This document shows, piece by piece, positions 1 to 8,752 of a stretch of 62,812 bases of DNA. The notes under the pieces were generated by a model, which made no database searches, had not been told where the DNA came from, and saw only the letters and a list, made by a program, of their open reading frames with translations. Where the stretch lies: NCBI GenBank assembly GCA_030694465.1, contig JAUXYJ010000080.1:1-62812 (forward strand), given 5' to 3'. Positions within the stretch are counted from its first letter, which is position 1. Every line of letters starts with the position of its first letter. The position numbers and the translations under genes were made by a program. The stretch comes from Deltaproteobacteria bacterium. GTDB lineage: Bacteria > Myxococcota_A > Polyangia > Polyangiales > Ga0077539.

Positions 1-1361
1 TGCGCGGGCATGAGCCGACCCTCCTCGCGGCCGTTGTGCGTGCGTTCGAGTGGTCCCCGCCTGCGCGGGGATGAGCCGCGTATCAACGGCCCTCGGGACA
101 GAGGACGTCCGTGGTCCCCGCCTGCGCGGGGATGAGCCGCTCACGTGTCCGTTGCGTCAACCCCTGGTCCGGTGGTCCCCGCCTGCGCGGGGATGAGCCG
201 GAATTTCCGCGTTGACCCGTCCCGCGACCATCGTGGTCCCCGCCTGCGCGGGGATGAGCCGCCTGTTGCGTCGCTTCCGCGGATTCCGCAGCGGTGGTCC
301 CCGCCTGCGCGGGGATGAGCCGACAACCCACACGTGCGAGTGGAGAACGAATCAGTGGTCCCCGCCTGCGCGGGGATGAGCCGCGTCTTCGGAACGCAAC
401 GAAAGAACAGGTTTGGTGGTCCCCGCCTGCGCGGGGATGAGCCGCTCTCGCGCGAGTGGCAACGGGTCTTTACGCCGTGGTCCCCGCCTGCGCGGGGATG
501 AGCCGGGCCCTTGCGCGTGAGCCCAACCACGAAGGCGGTGGTCCCCGCCTGCGCGGGGATGAGCCGATCAACCCGCACAAGGCGTGGCAGGTGATCGAGT
601 GGTCCCCGCCTGCGCGGGGATGAGCCGCAGACACACAAACGAAAGGTGAAACAGCATGAGTGGTCCCCGCCTGCGCGGGGATGAGCCGCTGACGCGCGAG
701 ATCGTGGACGGCCCCAAGGTGTGGTCCCCGCCTGCGCGGGGATGAGCCGGACCGTTGACGCCCCCGCGCACGTGTATCAACGTGGTCCCCGCCTGCGCGG
801 GGATGAGCCGGACCTCAAAAAAACAGGCGCGCGAGGCCTTGTGTGGTCCCCGCCTGCGCGGGGATGAGCCGAGCTTGGACCGGAGGCGCAACGGGCGACC
901 ATCGTGGTCCCCGCCTGCGCGGGGATGAGCCGCGACTCGCTCAATGAACGATGGGCGATCACCGTGTGGTCCCCGCCTGCGCGGGGATGAGCCGACCACG
1001 TGCGCTGCGCGGAGTCATGGGCTAGGGTGGTCCCCGCCTGCGCGGGGATGAGCCGCATTGCCTGGGTGGACGGGTACGATTGTCTGAGTGGTCCCCGCCT
1101 GCGCGGGGATGAGCCGGGGCTCGGCTGTGTGTGGAGGGCAACGGAGCGGTGGTCCCCGCCTGCGCGGGGATGAGCCGGACAGCACATACACTGTCAGCCA
1201 GGTGATTGACGTGGTCCCCGCCTGCGCGGGGATGAGCCGCGCCCGATGGATGGCGCCGTGCAGCAACCTCGGTGGTCCCCGCCTACGCGGGGATGAGCCG
1301 TGGAGAGGGGGACGCGCGCCCCTAGGCCCGGCGTGCTCCCCGCCTGCGCGGGGATGAGCCG
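1..1361 (+). CRISPR. Type I-E-like CRISPR array, truncated at left window edge
   Basis: There are 22 complete 29-nt repeats, starting at 50, 111, 172, 233, 294, 355, 416, 477, 538, 599, 660, 721, 782, 843, 904, 966, 1027, 1088, 1149, 1211, 1272 and 1333. A cut 17-nt repeat with one mismatch occupies 1-17. The repeat begins gtggtccccgcc, carries the ccccgc/gcgggg stem and ends gatgagccg, as in type I-E (Cascade) systems. The 22 spacers are 32 nt, except two of 33 nt (933-965 and 1178-1210). Substitutions appear in the last two repeats (1272 and 1333), so the right end is probably the old, leader-distal end; leader and cas genes would lie left of the window. All spacers look different from one another. 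Open frames antisense to the array are repeat artefacts. Confidence 0.98.
1333..1361 (+). repeat. Degenerate terminal CRISPR repeat
   Basis: This last repeat starts gtgctcccc instead of gtggtcccc. The preceding repeat (1272-1300) carries one g-to-a change (cctacgcgg). Decay of repeats is typical of the trailer end and is used here to orient the array. Confidence 0.85.
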
Positions 1362-1444
1362 ATGCCCGACACCCTCGCGCTGATCGCCCCACCCACCTCA
1401 CACACCCACCAGGCCGAGCTCGCTCGGGGTGTATGCTCCGCGGC

Positions 1445-1951
1445 ATGTACCACCACACGTTCGGCCAGATGAAGAAGCAGCTCGGCCAGCTCGACACGTG
1501 GCTCACCGCCGCGCTCGCCCACGCCGAGGCAAAGAAGTTCGATCCCAACATCTTTCTCGGGCTGCGGCTCGCGCTCGATCAGTTTGCGTTCGCGCGCCAA
1601 GTGCAGATCACCTGCGACACGGCCAAGCTCGCGGCCTCGCGGCTCACGGGCAAAGAAGCTCCCTCGCACCCAGACACCGAGCAGACCCTCGGCGAGCTCA
1701 GCGCCCGAGTGCACTCGGTCATCGCTTACCTCGATGGCTTGACCGAAGCGGACTTCGAGGGCGCCGCGACGCGCTCGATCACGCAGCCGCGCTGGGAGGG
1801 AAAAGTGATGACCGGCGCGGACTACTTCTGCGAGCACGCGCAGCCCAACTTCTACTTTCATCTCACGCACGTGTACGCGCTGCTTCGGCACCACGGCGTG
1901 CCGCTCGGCAAGCGCGACTACCTCGGCACGCTGACGCAGCGTATGCCCTAA
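1445..1951 (+). CDS. DUF1993 family protein
   Basis: A 168-aa soluble protein starting MYHHTFGQM. That opening, the helical pattern (QLDTWLTAALAHAEAKKFDP) and the C-terminal PNFYFHLTHVYALLRHHG segment fit the DUF1993 family, a small DinB-like four-helix-bundle group of unknown function. The conserved His residues near the C-terminus would suit a metal site, but no activity is established. I prefer the ATG at 1445 to the in-frame ATG at 1433 because family members begin with Met-(x)-Tyr. It starts 83 bp after the last CRISPR repeat and is not part of the array. It converges with mltA. Confidence 0.85.
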   Translation: MYHHTFGQMKKQLGQLDTWLTAALAHAEAKKFDPNIFLGLRLALDQFAFARQVQITCDTAKLAASRLTGKEAPSHPDTEQTLGELSARVHSVIAYLDGLTEADFEGAATRSITQPRWEGKVMTGADYFCEHAQPNFYFHLTHVYALLRHHGVPLGKRDYLGTLTQRMP

Positions 1952-1971
1952 GCACCGAGAGACCGTGGGCG

Positions 1972-3282
1972 CTACGTTGGACCGGGCTCGATGCGCACGG
2001 GCCTCGCCGCTGTGCCCGTCGCCGCTTCACGCGCGCGTCGCTCACTCAGCGCCTTCGGGACGAGCATCCAGTAGCGCCCGCGCTGTCGCATTCGCCCCGC
2101 GCGGTCGTACGCCTCGGGGCCCGGTCCCCAGAATAAATCCCCGCGAACGGCCCCACGGATCGCGCCTCCGGTGTCCTGCGCGATCACCAATCGCCGGATG
2201 GGCCCCACGCCTTCGAGCGCCTCAGCATCCACGAAGAGCGGCGTCCCGAGCGCAACAAATCGGGGATCGACGGCCATGCTCCGGCCCGGGGTGAGCACCA
2301 CGCCCTCGGCTCCGTGTGAGCCCGCGTCGCGGCTCTCACGAAAGAACACGTACGACGGGTTTTGGTTCATCACGGGCTGGGCTTCGCGCGGGTGCGCCAT
2401 CAACCACGCGCGGATGGACTGCAGAGACACCGCGCTGCGCTCAATCGCGCCGCGATCAATGAGCACGCGTCCCAGCGCGACGTAGGGGTGTCCATTGCTC
2501 GCGGCGTAGTTCAACTGCACGGTGCTGTGATCGTCGAGGTCGACCCTCCCCGAGCCCTGAATCTCGAGAAAAAAAGCGTCCACTGCGTTGTCGACCCACA
2601 CGAGCACAGGCGCTGTTCGTCGCATCGATCCTGCGGCGATTTGCGCGCGTGTCCAGTAAGGTCGCGAGCGCCCACGGCGCACCACGCGCCGCCCCGACAC
2701 CAGATCCGCCGGGCGCCCATACAGCGGAACCCGGTACCTCCCGTGCCTCCGCCGCGAGCCGTTTAACAGCGGCTCGTAGTACCCGGTAAACAGCCCGGTC
2801 TCGCCCTCGTCCCCGATCGCGGGAACCGGGACAAACCACTGCTCAAAGTACGCGCGCACGGCACCGTGGTCCGCGCTCGCATCGGGGATCGCTTCACACG
2901 CCGCGCGCCAATCGCCCACGGTCCCACCTGCGCCGTCACGACCGATCGCGCGCGAGTCCGCCAAACGCAGCAGCCTCTCGCAGGTCCGTCGCCACGCCGG
3001 AAGCACCTCTGCGAGCGCGTCTTCGCCCCATCCGGGCAGCGCCGCAAAAGGTGACACCGGAGGCGTCACTGGCGCGGGAGTCTCGACTGCAGGCACCGCC
3101 ACGGGCGGCACCGGTGTACGCACCACCGAGACGGCCACGGTGCGCTCGGGTGCGCGCCGCGTCGTCGTCGCGCAGGCCGGTGTGAGCGCGAGCGCCATCG
3201 CGACCGCCGCCAATCGCAGAGGCTGCGCAGAGAGCCGAGCATCCCCGCGGATCGCGTGCGCGTCACTGTTTGTAGCGTTCAT
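1972..3282 (-). CDS. mltA: Membrane-bound lytic murein transglycosylase A (MltA), lipoprotein
   Basis: A 436-aa predicted outer-membrane lipoprotein that would cleave peptidoglycan glycan strands with formation of 1,6-anhydroMurNAc. The N-terminus has a hydrophobic stretch ending in a lipobox with Cys near residue 37 (LALTPAC), followed by a Pro/Val-rich linker. The MltA catalytic region follows (TGLFTGYYEPLLNGSRRR; VDAFFLEIQGSGRV). The C-terminal 3D domain holds the Asp-rich motif in VIAQDTGGAIRG and DLFWGPG. Length is somewhat above the E. coli enzyme because of the linker. It stands alone, converging with the DUF1993 gene, with about 135 bp of upstream DNA before the next gene on the same strand. 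Confidence 0.93.
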   Translation of the reverse strand: MNATNSDAHAIRGDARLSAQPLRLAAVAMALALTPACATTTRRAPERTVAVSVVRTPVPPVAVPAVETPAPVTPPVSPFAALPGWGEDALAEVLPAWRRTCERLLRLADSRAIGRDGAGGTVGDWRAACEAIPDASADHGAVRAYFEQWFVPVPAIGDEGETGLFTGYYEPLLNGSRRRHGRYRVPLYGRPADLVSGRRVVRRGRSRPYWTRAQIAAGSMRRTAPVLVWVDNAVDAFFLEIQGSGRVDLDDHSTVQLNYAASNGHPYVALGRVLIDRGAIERSAVSLQSIRAWLMAHPREAQPVMNQNPSYVFFRESRDAGSHGAEGVVLTPGRSMAVDPRFVALGTPLFVDAEALEGVGPIRRLVIAQDTGGAIRGAVRGDLFWGPGPEAYDRAGRMRQRGRYWMLVPKALSERRAREAATGTAARPVRIEPGPT

Positions 3283-3416
3283 TGCGACGCGTTGCGTAGC
3301 ACAGCGCCGCGCGCATCGGGCTCACCCTTCGCTACGCATCGAGGCGCTCGCGTGCACGGACTTCACGCAATCCTGCACCGCAGCATTGCGGACCGCAACC
3401 AGCCCCCCCGTTGCGC

Positions 3417-3932
3417 TCAGCAGTATCCCACCCTCATCGTCATCGCGACCCCACGCGCTGCCTCGGGGATCACCTTGTATCCCGAGCCCTCGGTGTCCGC
3501 GTTGACCTTGTGGCCTCCGCCCTCCATGCGCGCCCACGTCCACCCTGCGCACGCGAGGTACACCTCGGGCTCGCCCGAGAATGTGACCCCATGCGTTGCC
3601 TCCAAATCGGCCCAAAATTCAGCGGGGATCTTGCGCGCGAGGCTCGCCTGCATCTGCGCTGGCTCGACCACTCCGGCCTCGGGTTCGTCGTCGTCGCCGT
3701 AGCCGCTAAACGTGATCAGCCCGATCAGCATCGGAGTGTATCCCACCTCATCGGGCCAGTTGATCGTGGTGCTGCAATAGATCAGCCCCAGCGGCAGCGA
3801 GAGCTTGGCTCCCCACGCGTCCACAGCGCTCGCCACAGCTTTGATCTTCTCACAGTCATCCCATTCAGTGCTTACAGGGCGACCCACTACGATGAGCCCC
3901 TCATTGTCCATTTCGTTCAAGCGTGACGACAC
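3417..3932 (-). CDS. Hypothetical protein
   Basis: A 171-aa acidic soluble protein, family not recognised. Codon use is like its neighbours and no signal peptide or membrane segment is seen. Visible traits are an acidic centre (GYGDDDEPEAGVVEP) and an aromatic C-terminal half (EVYLACAGWTWARMEGGG). The start may be the listed ATG or an internal ATG at 3911 (MDNEGL). It lies upstream of mltA on the same strand with a 134-bp gap, so cotranscription is possible but not shown. It could be a small immunity- or cargo-type protein; this is speculation. Confidence 0.6.
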   Translation of the reverse strand: MSSRLNEMDNEGLIVVGRPVSTEWDDCEKIKAVASAVDAWGAKLSLPLGLIYCSTTINWPDEVGYTPMLIGLITFSGYGDDDEPEAGVVEPAQMQASLARKIPAEFWADLEATHGVTFSGEPEVYLACAGWTWARMEGGGHKVNADTEGSGYKVIPEAARGVAMTMRVGYC

Positions 3933-4245
3933 GATTCACCTCTTTCGAGGCGACCCTAACGAGGGCAACCGACCCTTGTAAAGTGGTGAGAAGAGGGCGG
4001 CGATGAGATCGGTGAAATCGATGCAAATGGCTGCGAATTCGATGGACTCAGAGAGTCCTTGGTTGTGCTCTTCTCGCACGGCGCGACAGGTCCTTGGACC
4101 GACACTCGCGGCTCGTAGAGTCGGTGGGGCAGAGAGGTCCTCGGGATCGTATCCGGCGACGTCGCCGGGTTCTATGAGCGCGCAATACGAGGGGGGTCGT
4201 ATGTTTTGCTCGTGGCATGAACCGCGAAGGGAGCTCTTGGAGGCG
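3933..4245. other. Intergenic region without a convincing gene
   Basis: About 310 bp with open frames on both strands but no recognisable product. Its most distinct feature is the 16-bp palindrome at 4153-4168, which recurs elsewhere in the window. Base composition is less GC-rich than in the flanking genes. Confidence 0.5.
4153..4168. repeat. 16-bp palindrome ccggcgacgtcgccgg, copy 1
   Basis: Perfect palindrome, also present at 37157-37172, 38794-38809 and 62625-62640. A copy with one change sits at 5182-5197 (ccggctacgtcgccgg). Related GCGACGTCGC cores lie inside the two surface-protein genes at 37-39 kb. Confidence 0.8.
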
Positions 4246-4512
4246 ATGAGCTTTGTCAAATGGCGACGGATCGATACGGACTCGTGGCGACGAGTCACGC
4301 TTCACGGCTTCGCGGTGATTCGCCGCGACGAAGCGGGCTTTCATGTCGAAGAAGTTCGCGGAGAGCTGTGCTGGCCGATCGCGCGCGCACTCGACTCGCT
4401 CAAGCGCGCCAAGCGGGCCGCAGACGACCGCTTCTCACACGAGTGGCCACGCGCGATCGACGAAAGCGCCAGCGAATGGCCAGCAAATCATCAGGCCCAT
4501 CGCGCGAGCTGA
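4246..4512 (+). CDS. Small hypothetical protein
   Basis: An 88-aa basic protein starting MSFVKWRRIDTDSW. The ATG at 4246 is preceded closely by ggagg and further by gggag, which is why I chose it over longer in-frame starts at 4003 and 4201. The sequence RRVTLHGFAVIRRDEAGFHVEEVRGELCWPI looks like a small beta-rich fold followed by a basic helix (ARALDSLKRAKRAADDRF). No family is recognised. It lies 50 bp upstream of the antitoxin on the same strand and could be a third member of that toxin-antitoxin cassette or an unrelated fragment. Confidence 0.42.
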   Translation: MSFVKWRRIDTDSWRRVTLHGFAVIRRDEAGFHVEEVRGELCWPIARALDSLKRAKRAADDRFSHEWPRAIDESASEWPANHQAHRAS

Positions 4513-4562
4513 GCAAGCGCGTTGCATGGCTCAGTCCCAGAGGTAAACCTACGTCACCCTCG

Positions 4563-4784
4563 ATGAAGAAGCTTTTGGCAGTGGGCGACAGCCTCGGACT
4601 GATCATTGATCCGAAGATTCTAGAGCAGCTCCACATCACGCAGGACACCCCGCTCGAGATCACGACCGACGGAAAATCCATCATCATTCGCCCGGTGACG
4701 CTCGACGCGAAAGAGCGCATTCGCGAGTCCACCCAGCGCATGATGGCGGTCCACGACCAGATGCTTCGCGAGCTGGCGAAGTGA
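4563..4784 (+). CDS. AbrB/MazE-type antitoxin
   Basis: A 73-aa protein with a SpoVT-AbrB swapped-hairpin DNA-binding domain: MKKLLAVGDSLGLIIDPKILEQL followed by LEITTDGKSIIIRPV. The charged C-terminal tail (LDAKERIRESTQRMMAVHDQMLRELAK) would be the toxin-wrapping segment. By analogy it neutralises the Doc protein encoded next and represses its own promoter. The stop codon overlaps the doc start (TGATG), so the two are translationally coupled. I chose the ATG at 4563 because the family begins right before this hairpin; the open frame upstream has no matching content. AbrB-type antitoxins more often pair with MazF- or VapC-type toxins than with Doc. Confidence 0.85.
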   Translation: MKKLLAVGDSLGLIIDPKILEQLHITQDTPLEITTDGKSIIIRPVTLDAKERIRESTQRMMAVHDQMLRELAK

Positions 4785-5179
4785 TGTCCGTCGACCCTCT
4801 CTTTCTCGATGTCCACGATGTGATGGCGCTGCATGCCGCCCAGCTCGAGGTCTTCGGCGGCGGCAATGGCATGCGAGAGCTCGGCCTGCTCGAGTCTGCG
4901 GTGGCTCAGCCACAGGCCTCGTTTGACGGGCATTTTGTCCACGAGGGGCTCTTGGCGATGGCAGGTGCGTACCTGTTTCACATCGTGTCGAACCACCCCT
5001 TCGTCGACGGCAACAAGCGCGCGGGAGTGCTCGCCGCGCTGGTGTTTCTCGACGTCAACGGGATGGCAATCGATCATCCCTCCGAGGCGCTCTACGCGCT
5101 GACCATGCGCGTCGCCGAGGGCTCGATCCCCAAGGCCGCGGTGGTCACGGAGCTTGAGCGCATCGCGGTCTCGCGCTGA
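4784..5179 (+). CDS. doc: Doc-type toxin, Fic/Doc family
   Basis: A 131-aa Fic/Doc-fold protein. The active-site loop HPFVDGNKRAG at residues 71-81 matches the Doc motif HxFx[DN][GA]NKR. Doc proteins phosphorylate elongation factor Tu and stop translation; this is family knowledge, not shown here. N-terminal MALHAAQLEVFGG and the GLLESAV helix are also typical of the family. The ATG at 4784 overlaps the antitoxin stop; a GTG at 4781 is possible but would be unusual. It converges with the SDR gene, whose stop lies 6 bp away across a variant of the recurring palindrome. Confidence 0.92.
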   Translation: MSVDPLFLDVHDVMALHAAQLEVFGGGNGMRELGLLESAVAQPQASFDGHFVHEGLLAMAGAYLFHIVSNHPFVDGNKRAGVLAALVFLDVNGMAIDHPSEALYALTMRVAEGSIPKAAVVTELERIAVSR

Positions 5180-5185
5180 ACCCGG

Positions 5186-6118
5186 CTACGTCGCCGGGGT
5201 GGGATGCCGTGCCGTAAATGTCGCGATGGTAGCGGGCGCGTCGTGCTTCGGGACAAAGCCCGTCGCCCTGCGAAATGCCTGGTCATCGATCACCACGGGG
5301 TGCATCAGGTGCGTGAGCGCGCCGCGCGCGAGCTTGGGCAGCCCGCGGTGGCCCAAGAGCGCCGCGAGTATAAACTCGGGCAGGGGCAAGCGTGTGCGGC
5401 CTGCGCGCGCGATGATGGTCGAGAGCGGCAATGGCGGAGGGCCCGCGACGTTGAAGACTCCACGGGGTCTACGATCGACCGCGGCCACGAGCGCATCGAC
5501 CAGATCGAGCTCGTGCATAAATTGAAACAGCGGGTCAAATCCCAGGATGGTGGGCACTCTGCGGCCGCGGAGAAAAGTGGCCAGTGTCCCGTCGCCCGAG
5601 GGGCCGAGGGTGTAACAGACCCTGAGCACGGTGGTGATCATTTCGGGCACGCGCCAGAGCGCCGCGCCTGCGTAGAGATCCGCGGCGACGAGGTCTGCGA
5701 GCTCAGGAAAGCCCGAGAGCGCGAGGGGTGGTTCGTCTTCGCGGTGATACAGCGGCGCGTCGGCACCGGCGCCGTAGTACGTGTGCCTCCCGACAAAGAC
5801 CACGTGCGGAATCTCATAGCGTTCGCAGTGTTCGAACACGGCCTTGGTGCCGCCGAGGTTGATCTTGTAGCGCTCGTCGTCGCGCGTACGCGTGATGTGC
5901 GAGACGGTCCCGATGTGCACCACGACGTCGGGGCGATGGCGTCGCAGGACGTCTTCGGCAGCGCGTTTGCGCACGTCGAGCGCGTGCAGCTCGAGCTCTT
6001 TGGGGGCGTCGGGCCAGGGGCGTCGGTCGATGCCGATGACCTGGTCTCCGCGCGCGATGAGCCGCTTGCAAAGGGCGCGGCCGATGGCCCCTGCGGCGCC
6101 TGGGATGACGATCTTCAT
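5186..6118 (-). CDS. NAD(P)-dependent epimerase/dehydratase-like extended SDR
   Basis: A 310-aa Rossmann-fold protein. The nucleotide-binding motif GAAGAIG is at residues 7-13 and an acidic residue after beta-2 (GIDRR) suggests NAD use. The strand DVVVHIGTVSH is the usual NNAG-region equivalent. The catalytic YxxxK is not evident at the expected place: the segment reads HTYYGAGADAP, so this may be an atypical or non-catalytic SDR. The start overlaps the end of the upstream acyltransferase by 4 nt (ATGA), so the two are made together. Context suggests action on a lipid or polyketide-type substrate, but the substrate is unknown. Confidence 0.85.
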   Translation of the reverse strand: MKIVIPGAAGAIGRALCKRLIARGDQVIGIDRRPWPDAPKELELHALDVRKRAAEDVLRRHRPDVVVHIGTVSHITRTRDDERYKINLGGTKAVFEHCERYEIPHVVFVGRHTYYGAGADAPLYHREDEPPLALSGFPELADLVAADLYAGAALWRVPEMITTVLRVCYTLGPSGDGTLATFLRGRRVPTILGFDPLFQFMHELDLVDALVAAVDRRPRGVFNVAGPPPLPLSTIIARAGRTRLPLPEFILAALLGHRGLPKLARGALTHLMHPVVIDDQAFRRATGFVPKHDAPATIATFTARHPTPAT

Positions 6119-6909
6119 GCTGCACCTCGGCCGTCTTGGATGAGCGCCGCGATGCGGTCTTTGACCGTGTCGACATAGCCCTGGATCACGTCGTCGTCTT
6201 CGCGGCCGGTGCCCTCGAAGCGCAGGGGCTCGCCGTAGTGCACACGGAGGCTCACGGGCAGGGGCAGGGGCAAGAGGTACGGAGTGACTGGGACGTAGGG
6301 GACGCCCAGGAGCTTTCCGAGCTTGTAGGCGTTGTACACTGTGGGGATCGCGGCGCCCCCGCCCACAAAGCCAAACGGGACAATCGGTGTGTTCGTTTGC
6401 AGGGCCAATCGCACAAAGCCGGTCCCAAATTCAACGAGCGAGTTGCGCTTGGGAAACAGCTTCGCCGTCCCTCGCGCGCCCTCGGGAAAAACCATGAGCA
6501 AACGCTCGCTCTCGAGCAGCCGCGTGGCGTGCTCGGGCAGCCCCACGAGCTGCCCGGTGCGCGAGGCCCACATGCCCGCGAAGGGCTGGTCCGCGATGAA
6601 CTTCTCGATCATCCCGTGCGCCAACCGCGGCGGGTTTTTCTCAAAGAACATCGACGCGATCACCATGAGGCCATCGACGGCGACCCCGCCCGAGTGGTTG
6701 CCCACGAGCATCGCGCGGCCGCGGTCTGGCACGTGCTCAATCCCCTGCGTTTGCACCCGAAAATAGTGTCGATACAGCCGCCCCAACAGCGTGTACGACC
6801 ACGCAAGATCTCTCTGACTCACGCCAAACGGGTCGATGCCGTCGGCACCAAAGGGCAGCTCAAGGGTGCGCACGCGCGCTGCGATTTCGGGATCAATCAA
6901 GAGGGACAC
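6115..6909 (-). CDS. PlsC-like 1-acyl-glycerol-3-phosphate acyltransferase family protein
   Basis: A protein of about 264 aa from the lysophospholipid acyltransferase superfamily. Block I reads LVGNHSGGVAVDG, the HxxxxxD variant seen in the phospholipid/glycerol acyltransferase branch of the family. Block III is VFPEGARG, and later PIVPFGFVGGG and the VHYGEPL segment match the family's end. It would transfer an acyl chain to a lysolipid at the inner face of the membrane. The start is uncertain: GTG at 6909 (VSLLID), GTG at 6939 or TTG at 6948; none has a strong ribosome site. It is followed with a 4-nt overlap by the SDR gene and preceded by the acyl-CoA dehydrogenase on the same strand. Confidence 0.87.
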   Translation of the reverse strand: MSLLIDPEIAARVRTLELPFGADGIDPFGVSQRDLAWSYTLLGRLYRHYFRVQTQGIEHVPDRGRAMLVGNHSGGVAVDGLMVIASMFFEKNPPRLAHGMIEKFIADQPFAGMWASRTGQLVGLPEHATRLLESERLLMVFPEGARGTAKLFPKRNSLVEFGTGFVRLALQTNTPIVPFGFVGGGAAIPTVYNAYKLGKLLGVPYVPVTPYLLPLPLPVSLRVHYGEPLRFEGTGREDDDVIQGYVDTVKDRIAALIQDGRGAA

Positions 6910-6968
6910 GGTGCAGCTACGACAGCCCCACGCACTCACCGATGTCAATCACCGAACGCGCCTACCGC

Positions 6969-8162
6969 TCACACCAGCAGCTCAACGCGGCCCATGAGCC
7001 AGTCGCGCGCGACCACCATGTCGTGGACCTCGTCGGGCCCATCGGCGATGCGCGCAGCCCGTGCGCTGCGGTACCAAATCGAGAACGGGAGATCTTCGCT
7101 GTAGCCCAAGCCCCCGTGCATCTGGATCGCGTCGTCCAAGACCTTGCAGAGCAGTTGTGCGACGTGGGTCTTGGCCATGGACGAATAAGCCCGCGCGTCT
7201 TTGGCCAGGCCCCGCTCGAGCATCCAAGCGCAGTGAAAGCTCATGAGATTTCCGGCGTGAATCGCGCGCGCGTTCTCGGCGATCATGCGCTGCAGCATCT
7301 GGTGATGCGCGAGGGTCTTGCCAAAAGCTTCTCGCTTGACGAGGTAGTCCCTGCACATCGAGAGCGCCCGATCTGCGAGCCCCAGCCAGCGCATGCAGTG
7401 GGTCAACCGCGCAGGCACCAACCGCGTCTGCGCGAGCGCAAATCCCTGGCCGACTGCACCCAAGACCGCGTCGTCCTCGACCCGCACGCCCTCAAAGAGC
7501 AGCTCGGCCTCGCGGTGCTGCAAGAGCTCATCGCCCATGGTCTTAAAGTCCCGCACGTGCACCACGCCGGGGGCATCGCGCGGCACCAAAAAGATCGTCG
7601 CGCCGGTGCGCGGGTCGTCACTCGTGCGCGCCATCACGAGCAACAAACCCGCCGCGCCGCCGCCGGTCGAGTACCACTTGTGACCGTCAATCACCCAGTG
7701 ATCGTCCACGCGCTTTGCGGTCGTGCGGAGGTTGCTTGGGTCCGAGCCAGCCCCCGGCGCGGGCTCGGTCATGCAGAACGCCGAGGTCATCGTCGCGTGG
7801 ACCAGGGGCGCTAGCCAGCGGGCCTGCTGGGCCTCGGTCGCGGTCTGCACCAAGAGGTCCATGTTGCCCTGGTCCGGGGCGTCGCAGTTAAAGACCCGCG
7901 CGCCCACGGGCGAGCGGCCCATTTCGCGAAAGAGCGCGCACATTCCCATGGGTCCGAGGCCCAGCCCCCCGAGCGCCTTGGGCAAGTGAGGCGTCCACAG
8001 ACCCTCGCTGATCGCGTGCGCCTGCAGGGCACGGAGCGTGGTGGTCGAGCCCGCGCGGTCCTCGTCCACGATCACGCGCTCGAGCGGGATCACACGCTGC
8101 TGTACAAACTCTGCCACGCGCTCTCGCAGCACCCGCAGCTCGTCGCTGATCGAAAAATCCAT
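6969..8162 (-). CDS. Acyl-CoA dehydrogenase
   Basis: A 397-aa FAD-dependent enzyme that would introduce the alpha-beta double bond into an acyl-CoA. The FAD/substrate signature is complete: FCMTEPAPGAGSDPSNLRT, then DHWVIDGHKWYSTGG. The C-terminal domain has QMHGGLGYSEDLPF and RSARAARIADGPDEVH, as in the branch often found beside APH-type phosphotransferases and DUF6285 proteins. Length is normal. Only 39 bp separate it from the DUF6285 gene upstream, so they are probably one operon with plsC-like and SDR genes downstream. Confidence 0.94.
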   Translation of the reverse strand: MDFSISDELRVLRERVAEFVQQRVIPLERVIVDEDRAGSTTTLRALQAHAISEGLWTPHLPKALGGLGLGPMGMCALFREMGRSPVGARVFNCDAPDQGNMDLLVQTATEAQQARWLAPLVHATMTSAFCMTEPAPGAGSDPSNLRTTAKRVDDHWVIDGHKWYSTGGGAAGLLLVMARTSDDPRTGATIFLVPRDAPGVVHVRDFKTMGDELLQHREAELLFEGVRVEDDAVLGAVGQGFALAQTRLVPARLTHCMRWLGLADRALSMCRDYLVKREAFGKTLAHHQMLQRMIAENARAIHAGNLMSFHCAWMLERGLAKDARAYSSMAKTHVAQLLCKVLDDAIQMHGGLGYSEDLPFSIWYRSARAARIADGPDEVHDMVVARDWLMGRVELLV

Positions 8163-8201
8163 GGGCGCAGTTGTACACGCGTTGCGCGCCGTTGGGCTGC
8201 G

Positions 8202-8609
8202 CTACGGGAGCGTGTCGTCGAGCAAAAACCGTGGATTTGTCACCTCGAGCGTGGTCCTCAGCGAGCTCTTGAGGTGCGCCATCAGCGCGAGCTCGTTGAA
8301 GGCCCCGAGCCCTCCGTTGGTGAGACGCTCGGTGAGCGTCTTGTCCAGCGTCGCGATCGCCTGGGCGCGCTGCTGTTCGTCGTCGATGGGGCCGAGCTGC
8401 ACATCGGGCATCAGCGCACGCAACCGCGCGAGCTCTTCGGCGCTGCGTGATGGCTCTGCGCGAAGCTCCGCGGCGCACTGCGCGAGGGTGTTTGCGGCGA
8501 TCAGCGCGCGAAAAGCCAGGGATTTATCAGACAAATTGGGCTGCACGTCCGCGAGCAAGAAGCGAATCACGGCGTCGAGCGTCGTGGGGATGTCTGGGCG
8601 CTGTTGCAT
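8202..8609 (-). CDS. DUF6285-like protein
   Basis: A 135-aa helical protein beginning MQQRPDIPTTLDAVIRFL. The pattern SDKSLAFRALIAANTLAQCAAEL and the terminal FLLDDTLP resemble small proteins (DUF6285) that travel with acyl-CoA dehydrogenases and aminoglycoside-phosphotransferase-like kinases. Both partners are present here, which supports the call. No catalytic residues are visible, so an accessory role to the kinase or dehydrogenase is likely but unproven. The in-frame extension up to 8777 has different composition and was not used. Confidence 0.75.
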   Translation of the reverse strand: MQQRPDIPTTLDAVIRFLLADVQPNLSDKSLAFRALIAANTLAQCAAELRAEPSRSAEELARLRALMPDVQLGPIDDEQQRAQAIATLDKTLTERLTNGGLGAFNELALMAHLKSSLRTTLEVTNPRFLLDDTLP

Positions 8610-8752
8610 CGCGCGCGAGCATAGACCACAACGCCGTGTGCTTGGAGGGCGGCGTGAGTCGACGCTGGGTGAGATGCTGTAACCGAGCCGCACGACACAC
8701 AGGTTGCTCAGACAGAAACCAACGGATCGCGCTTTGCGTAGAGAGTCCGACC

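Noticed and set aside
83..1357. Long open frames over the CRISPR array with repeated 'RLIPAQAGTT' or 'AHPRAGGDH'
   Set aside because: They are translations of the repeat itself; the 61-bp periodicity keeps frames open. Such products are well-known spurious annotations.
3936..4298. 120-aa minus-strand ORF
   Set aside because: No ribosome site or recognisable content and it overlaps the plus-strand ORF with better start signals.
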